Below are positions 58,113 to 64,000 of a DNA stretch of 64,000 nucleotides, piece after piece (position 1 is the stretch's first letter; the number at the start of each line of letters is the position of its first letter). The stretch comes from Clonostachys chloroleuca (Eukaryota > Ascomycota > Sordariomycetes > Hypocreales > Bionectriaceae). The stretch lies in the NCBI GenBank assembly GCA_037952775.1, contig JBANAY010000003.1, forward strand, positions 3,658,001-3,722,000. Reading direction: 5' to 3'. Position numbers and translations under genes: made by a program. The notes under the pieces were generated by a model that saw only the letters and a list, made by a program, of their open reading frames with translations, was not told the origin of the DNA and did not search any database.

Positions 58113-58436
58113 AAATGGAAAGGACTGAATCATAGAGTCTCAATCTTGAATTGTCAATCAGGAGGAGAAAATCATTTAATTGCATTCAAACCCAAATAGT
58201 CCCTCGCAAAGCATTTTGTCCATCATAGTCTCTTTGCCTCCTAATAGGAATATGATCTCTCTTGAGAGCAGCCTTTGGGTATCCATAGACGTTGTAAATT
58301 ACTCGTGTCTCCGAGCTCAATACATCAGGTGAAGCGTTATTACGTATGAGATTCCCCATCAAGTATTGAAAATTGAACAAAACTAGCACATCAGATCTTG
58401 ACATAAGTTTTGATACCTTAATCCGGTGTAGTTGTA
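58113..58436. other. Convergent spacer
   Basis: 3' flanks of the cupin and transcription factor genes; nothing else seen. Confidence 0.6.
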
Positions 58437-60597
58437 TTAGTTTGCTTCAAACCATTCCGTCGATATAACGGGAACTGTAGGATCAAGATTCGACGAAAAG
58501 AGAGCGTCAAGACGATCAAGATCAAAGCTGGGATCAAAGTCTGTGAAAATCCCTGCCTCTCCTTCAAAATGAGTGAGGCCATAATCATCAGGGAACATCA
58601 AACTGTCATGCAGCACCGGTAAAGGCCGAAGGCTGCTCCGAGATGATTCGGAGGCCTCCAAAAGCATGTGAGGAGCCTGTTGCGCCGCTGAAGTCGATCG
58701 TTGGCCTTCCTGGAGTTGAGTCACATCTTCCGGCTGGCCAGCATCTTGGGACTGTTCTGCTGAGGACTCTGGGCCGCTATGGGCGAGCTGATGCCTTCTC
58801 CTCTCAGATGTAACCCGCTCCATCTCTTGCAATGTATCCATTGCCAACTTAGCGACAGCACGTGCAGAAACAAATGCTTTACTTAGGCTATCAAGTACCT
58901 CGAAGCTATTTTGAAAGAGGGCGTAGGCTCGTCTTCGACTTGCAGCCGTGATGCTATTGCGCAGGCTCTTGTATGCGATTGATGTTGCCAACGAGATAGA
59001 ATAAGGAACGATAGGCCAAAACGAAACGGTATCCTTGAACTCTTGCGAAGCGATTGAAACAATACCTGTTGCACCAAAAATCTGAATTTCGGAGCTTCGG
59101 GTTCCATTATAATCTTTCTTCGCCTTCGGTCTACTATGGAGAATGACAACCGACAGGTAAAGCAACTCGAGTGATGCTATCCATATGTTAATCTCGTCTT
59201 TCGTTAAACTCATCATCCTGTTGGATTCCGCTAGAATAACTTACCAAGCAGAGCATTCCCCACTTCCAAAGCACCAGCTTCCTCGACCATGTCCTCAAAG
59301 GAAGTATTACTAACAGTATCTGCTCCTGGGAGATCGGCGTGTGGACGATAGAAAGAGATAGTTTGGTCCAAGTACCGAGTGATCAATATCAGCAGTTTAA
59401 ATGCAGGTTGTTGGGAGTTAGCAGAGGCCTGAATGGTTTGGTCCATGTCTCGCTCATGTATTATTATTGGACGCCCATTGGCAGCTGCATTAAGCCGGTC
59501 TAGAACCCACACGCACCAGAATATGCGTTTGGACTTTTCGATTCTGTCACTCTCACTTGGCCATCCTAGGTGAAGGCCAAGAGTCTGTGCAAGGTTCACT
59601 GCTTGAGCGCAATAGTAGGACGACAGCTCACTACAGCCTGGTCTATCCACATGAAATGCCATAAGAACCGAAACTTGTAGGATAACCATGTTGTCGCTGA
59701 GGAATCCCATGTTAAGAGATTGCTTGACAGCCGCCGCCATCCGGTCTCTGAATTCAATCTGAGAGAGCACTCTTTCAGTATTCATCAAACGCAGGTGCTT
59801 CCTCGACGATGGATCCATCGACGCGACCAAACAAATGCACTGTTTCAGGGCCACAGCTTCCATTTCAGCATGCTGATCCAGGGCCTCGGCGTGGAGGATT
59901 GGAAAGATCGGGTTAATCTTGGCGTAATATATGGATGAGAGGCATGCATATTCCGAATCTGGAGGCACAGTTACCAAACACTCCTGCGAAAGTGCTGATC
60001 TGAGCCTTTCTAGTAGTGGAGCCCTGTCATCTGTTCGAGATTCAGCTCTTGGTTGTCCATGGTCGTTCCTCTCATGAATGTCTCGACGGGTTGGCTGTTC
60101 AGACTTTTGATCCAGCCACACCCCCACATAATCGTGACGCGACACGCTTTGAGCTCCTTCCCTGGTCGTTCTATTGACTAAGAGGGAAGCCTCGGGGCTT
60201 AAGTCTCCAACAAAGCGCAAATGGGTATCTCTTGAAGAGCCGCGTTTTGGGTCTGCTGGCCCGGATTTAGAGTTTTCCAAGCTAATAACAGCCGGGATAC
60301 TATCCGACAAGTGCGAAGAAGAACAAAAGGTACTATTAGAAGGCTCTACATTGTCTTTCGAGGAGTTTATCGCCTGCTGTTCTGGGACTTTCCGTGATGT
60401 GGTTGGTAAAGGCTCTGCGTCAGCTACTGGTGGCTCATTGTGGCGACAACGTTTCTAAGTTGTTTCGATTAGCAGGAATCAGTATAGGGATAGATTTCTA
60501 TACATACATGTCGCTTCTTGCAAGGTTCGCAGCTTTTTGAAGCCTGCTTCCGCTTTGACCCCACGCCTCCCACATGGTCTGTGACAAATCTCAGCAT
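58437..60597 (-). CDS. Fungal-specific transcription factor with half zinc cluster
   Basis: Exons 60597..60508, 60454..59245 and 59176..58437 give 679 aa; both introns (GTATGT...CTTAG and GTAAGT...GATAG) close the frame. The N-terminus reads SKSCEPCKKRHKRCRHNEPP, which has the first three Cys (C-X2-C-X6-C) and basic residues of a Zn2Cys6 DNA-binding domain, but the second Cys triad is absent. A low-complexity linker leads to the Fungal_trans domain (about 145-400; YYAKINPIFPILH, GLHLGWPSESDRIEKSKRIFWCVWVLDRL). The C-terminus is acidic (YGLTHFEGEAGIFTDFDPSFDLDRLD), a likely activation region. It should be nuclear. Targets are unknown; the convergent cupin gene is a neighbour but not proven to be one. 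Confidence 0.87.
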
Positions 60598-61168
60598 CTT
60601 AGCCAACGATAAGAGGCATGTTTCAGCTGGGTTGATTCTCAGCTACAATTTTTGCGCATTAATATCATAACAAAGGCTGAATCATCATAGATACCGGAAC
60701 CGATGTCGTGTACGCAAAAGATGCTAGAAAATTGAGGTGACAACCCTACGTGTAATTTAGTGATGGCTTCCTTCCTACCAATTCGGGATGTATGAAGTCA
60801 CGTGAGCAATCGTGTAAACACGTGACGAATTGACTTACAACCAATCATTATCAACTGAGCAGGATAATACGCAAAACGTGAGGCACTTAAGTAAAGCTTA
60901 CTGAGAATTTCAATTTCAACAAGAAAAATATTTCTCTTGCCAATATACTATCTTGCCATCTGTTTATGGTTGCGTGTTTCGGGTCCTTACGTTGAGTAGT
61001 GTCAAGGGTGTGTTGGGGACCCGTCCGTCCACATCATCAGTATACATACGAGTGGCTGTAGTTCCGTTACGGACCAAGATGTAAAAATAACAGGTGTTCT
61101 ATAATGAATATTGTAGCTAGTACTTAGTCTAAGAGTTTGGTCTTTCTCGATCTCATGAGCTAGCCAAT
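60598..61168. other. Promoter region of transcription factor gene
   Basis: About 570 bp upstream of the ATG at 60597, AT-rich, containing a repeated CACGTGA-like element near 60800-60825 (TCACGTGAG and ACACGTGACG), the E-box core seen at some bHLH sites. No gene. Confidence 0.45.
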
Positions 61169-61480
61169 TCATAAGCCCAGTGTGGACCTCTTCTTGAACG
61201 GGTGATGTAGGTTCCTGGCAGGGCTCATCGTTTGAGAAAACGACTTCAAATAGAATCCAGCAAAAAGTCCAATCGTTTGTCTATATAGCAGTTCCACCCA
61301 AGGTTTTGTTCTCCTTATTTCCAACTCGTCCGCCGCGTTTTCATCATTGAATAAGTCAGTTCGGTTCTTCGACAACTTATTCCCTCTACTCAGTGAACAT
61401 CGGGTTAGAGGATTAGAACTAGTCTCGCACTCTTCAGTAGGTATGTTATCATTGAGGCTATTCGCCTTGCTAGCACTCAT
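61169..61480 (-). CDS. Small hypothetical protein (weak)
   Basis: A true ATG (61480) opens 103 codons. The sequence is polar, rich in Ser, Asn, Glu and Lys with one hydrophobic patch (LLYRQTIGLFAGFYL). No domain, signal peptide or intron support. It may be a chance ORF. Confidence 0.2.
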   Translation of the reverse strand: MSASKANSLNDNIPTEECETSSNPLTRCSLSRGNKLSKNRTDLFNDENAADELEIRRTKPWVELLYRQTIGLFAGFYLKSFSQTMSPARNLHHPFKKRSTLGL

Positions 61481-62409
61481 TTCAATTTAGCAGCAGCCAG
61501 AGATAGAGGCAGCCTCGTGTGAGGTAGCCACGCCTGCCACTCCGTTCACTTATGGCATCTCTGAAATATTGAAACTACAGGCCCATCCTTCAAAGCTTGC
61601 CTTTACTCTGGCGTCAATAACTATAGTATATCCTTCCATGAGCAACGGGCTTGCAAGTCATGCTAGATGTTACTGTCCATTCCATTATCAGTAGCGATGT
61701 TAGTGCTTAATTCATTGACTTATAACAACACGCAAAATTAATATAAGAAATTTAGGGGGGCAAATAGTATAGATAACATGAACCAACAGCAATATGAGAG
61801 AAGACGCGAGAATAAATAGGAGACAGTATAATAGCGAAGGGTGTTAAATAAACAATCTCTTGTAGTGAACGAGCTGGTGGCTCTTCTAGATGATCCTCGG
61901 CCAATCGAAGATTGGAACAATCCCCAGAATTTTACTTCATCTGCGTTGAGAGTAGCGTGAAAGAACCGGTTATGTACTAATCTATGGGCTGATGTCCATA
62001 ATAAAAATAAAAAAAACCGTTTGTAATGACTGTTGGTGGGCAACCAGTCATTTCCTACCGGGCGCAGGCAATGATAACCGACACAGGACAACCAACACAA
62101 TAGCAGTAGCGCCTTTGGAGAGGCGAGGCAACCATTTAGTGCATCTAGTGCTGACCGAACAATGGCATTTTCTCTCACGTCGCGTCGTACCAACTGATGG
62201 CACTGCTCCACCCGGCGGTGTTGTTAATGACGGAAGAGTCTGAAATCAGCCTGTGGCCCCTCAGTAAGAAGGAGACGAATCATTGGACCAACAAATATGC
62301 AACCCAATAAGGCCTTCCAACATGTCCTCCGACTACTTAAGGACCACCGGGGCCACAAGCACATTCACACATCGACACAACCCTCCAGAGTCCAGACTCA
62401 TACGCGGAT
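61481..62409. other. Intergenic region
   Basis: A 157-codon minus-strand opening (61738..62211) is hydrophobic near its end but unlike any family I recognise; it was not called. Promoter of the last gene probably lies here. Confidence 0.45.
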
Positions 62410-64000
62410 ATGGCGCACAGCCACCAGACCTTCGTCATCGCCGAGGTGGACGGTCTATCCCGCCCTATTGCCGCTCTCAGCCATCCAGACCTCAGCGGGA
62501 TGCGCGCCCTAGCCCAGTGCCATCGCCAGCTCCAGATATTCTCCCATCCAAGCAACCGGATTGCCCTCGAGGCGGAGCTCTTCTCAGCCAAGACATTCTT
62601 CAAAAACTGGACAGCATCGGACCTCAAGCAACGGAGTAGCTCTAGCTATGATCTACGATCCCCTTTCTCCTTTATCTCCACCTGTTTGACAGTGGGATCC
62701 TTGCATCGCACCGACGGTCACCCTCCAGCCGCCATACACGAGCTTCCCTTCAGTCTTCCCTTCGATGACTACCAGAATGGCGGGGGCATCATTGTTATCG
62801 ACATCACTAATTTAAATGAACTCAAGTACTGCTTTGCGTTTACTTCAAGTATGACATCCTCCCCACTTCTGCTTCCAGTCTATATTGCAAGCGCATGTAC
62901 TGATATCACAAAGGACCTTGCTATTATGATGAGCGCATAAATCCAGCAAGAATAGGGCTACGCTCCCGCCCGCTCTCTGCCAGGCAGTATCTTTTAACAT
63001 ACTATTCGGAACATGACAAATTTCTACAAGAGCCGCGGTCCGTGGCTATAACTAGAGGACTGGAAAGATGGCCCATCATTGATGTGGTTAGTCTTGCAAG
63101 TAAGGCCGACTTCAACAGGGAACATGCCATGGAGTTTAAGTGACTGATTCAACAAACAGATACATGGCCTGGGGGGAGGTGGAATATGTCGCCTCTGCAG
63201 GCCCAGTCCGTAGGTAAAACAGAAACTCCCGTAACTGGCCCTCGAGGATTAGTTGAGCAGACTGTCGACAAGATGATGAAAGCTCTCCAATCATCTTCAA
63301 GTACAGTCGACCTCAACACAATCAAACAAGAAATGTCACATTTTCCAGGGCTCAAAAAGCTTGTCCGGGACTGGTTTTGTGAAAACTCACACCTCGTGGA
63401 CGGATCTCCTACTACCCTCTCTCTCATCTCACTGGCGTACGAAGGAGAACAGATTCTCGACTGGGGCTATTTCCCCTTTCTTGAATTTTCCTCCCTGGAA
63501 ACCCTGCTACAAAATCCCGAGTTTCAGAACGTCCACACGATCAGTCTCGCCACGCCCCGAGCCAGTGATAATCATCCCAAACGACTATGGCCCGTCCTCT
63601 CTACACTCCCAAACCTCAAAACCGTCTGTCTCCTAGACCCGCTCTCCGTCAATGGATTTGTTACCTGCGAGCCTTTTATCGAGCTGGCCCAGTCCGACCT
63701 CAACATCCGCCTCGACAAACTCACTATAACCGCACCCTTTTACCACTCCATGCACGAAGAAAGTTGGATCTCAGACGACACCTCTCCCCCATTACTCACA
63801 CCGTCCTTCCCCATTGCTCAACTCCTCGTGCACCACGAGAGATCAAAAATCTTCGACCTTCCGCAGTACGAGTACTTCTCCCTCGGCGACGCCCTCCTCA
63901 GCCCCGTCAGGCTCCTCACCGGCTTGTTCCAGTACATGAGCATGATGCGCTCCCTCCTTTTCGTAACCGGCGGGACTACCGCCCTCAATGTGTCCGCATG
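62410..64000 (+). CDS. Unrecognised protein, 3' end outside window
   Basis: Exons 62410..62848, 62956..63099 and 63160..>64000; both introns (GTATGA...AATAG, 108 nt; GTAAGG, branch GACTGAT, ACAG, 60 nt) keep the frame. The start at ATG 62410 (MAHSHQTFVI) is the first in frame but not certain. Recognisable blocks are PFSLPFDDYQNGGG, LRSRPLSARQYLL, DVVSLANTWPGGRW, SHFPGLKKLVRDWFC, LSTLPNLKTVCLLDP and FEYMSMM-like FQYMSMMRSLLF. The spacing of 'LPNLKTV' segments suggests leucine-rich or armadillo-like repeats, as in many large fungal hypothetical proteins. No catalytic motif or membrane helix was seen. The frame is open to the last base. Confidence 0.5.

Noticed and set aside
61738..62211. 157-codon minus-strand ORF
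   Set aside because: Starts at a real or near start but lacks any recognisable motif and lies in AT-rich intergenic DNA.

Overview
The window looks like nuclear DNA of a filamentous ascomycete, most likely a Sordariomycete and possibly Hypocreales. Genes carry short introns (about 50-110 nt) with GT...CTRAY...YAG signals. The families seen are typical of that group: AA9 LPMO, GH26-CBM35, exo-polygalacturonase, a MirB-type siderophore transporter, Pth11-like rhodopsin-family proteins and Zn2Cys6 regulators. Genes are separated by long promoters. I saw no rRNA, tRNA, CRISPR array or recognisable transposon. The exon models below were built by hand from reading-frame continuity and splice signals.

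Left part (1-24 kb): an adhesin-like secreted protein (partial), a GH26 mannanase, a siderophore-iron transporter, a long gene-poor tract with one decayed gene (about 10.9-12.1 kb), a choline/GABA-type permease convergent with a flavohemoglobin, another long gene-poor tract, an AA9 monooxygenase and a GH28 exo-polygalacturonase. Together they suit a plant-wall-degrading, iron-scavenging and nitric-oxide-tolerant lifestyle.

Middle (24-44 kb): a broken LRR-like gene, two tandem Pth11-like seven-helix proteins (the second with one exon junction that does not close in frame), then a surface-glycan-like trio (type II membrane protein, acyltransferase-3 protein, GT32 glycosyltransferase) and an unrecognised two-exon gene.

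Right part (45-64 kb): a dead mini-cluster at about 45.3-53.5 kb. It holds a Zn2Cys6 regulator and a carboxylesterase (divergent pair) and a P450 and an APC permease (divergent pair). All four carry several independent lesions, including nonsense codons, frameshifts, a lost zinc-ligand cysteine, a lost splice acceptor and a lost P450 Arg. Next comes a head-to-head pair: a WASP-type WH1-only protein and a protein kinase with a proline-rich N-terminus. Each has one frame break, and they may form a ligand/adaptor pair. A small cupin, an intact transcription factor with an unusual half zinc cluster, a weak short ORF and an unrecognised partial gene end the window.

The most interesting signals are the fossil cluster and the WH1/proline-rich-kinase pair. 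Because several lesions are one-base indels in short homopolymers, sequencing error must be excluded for those. The substitutions (nonsense codons, Cys to Tyr, Arg to Cys) cannot be explained that way.
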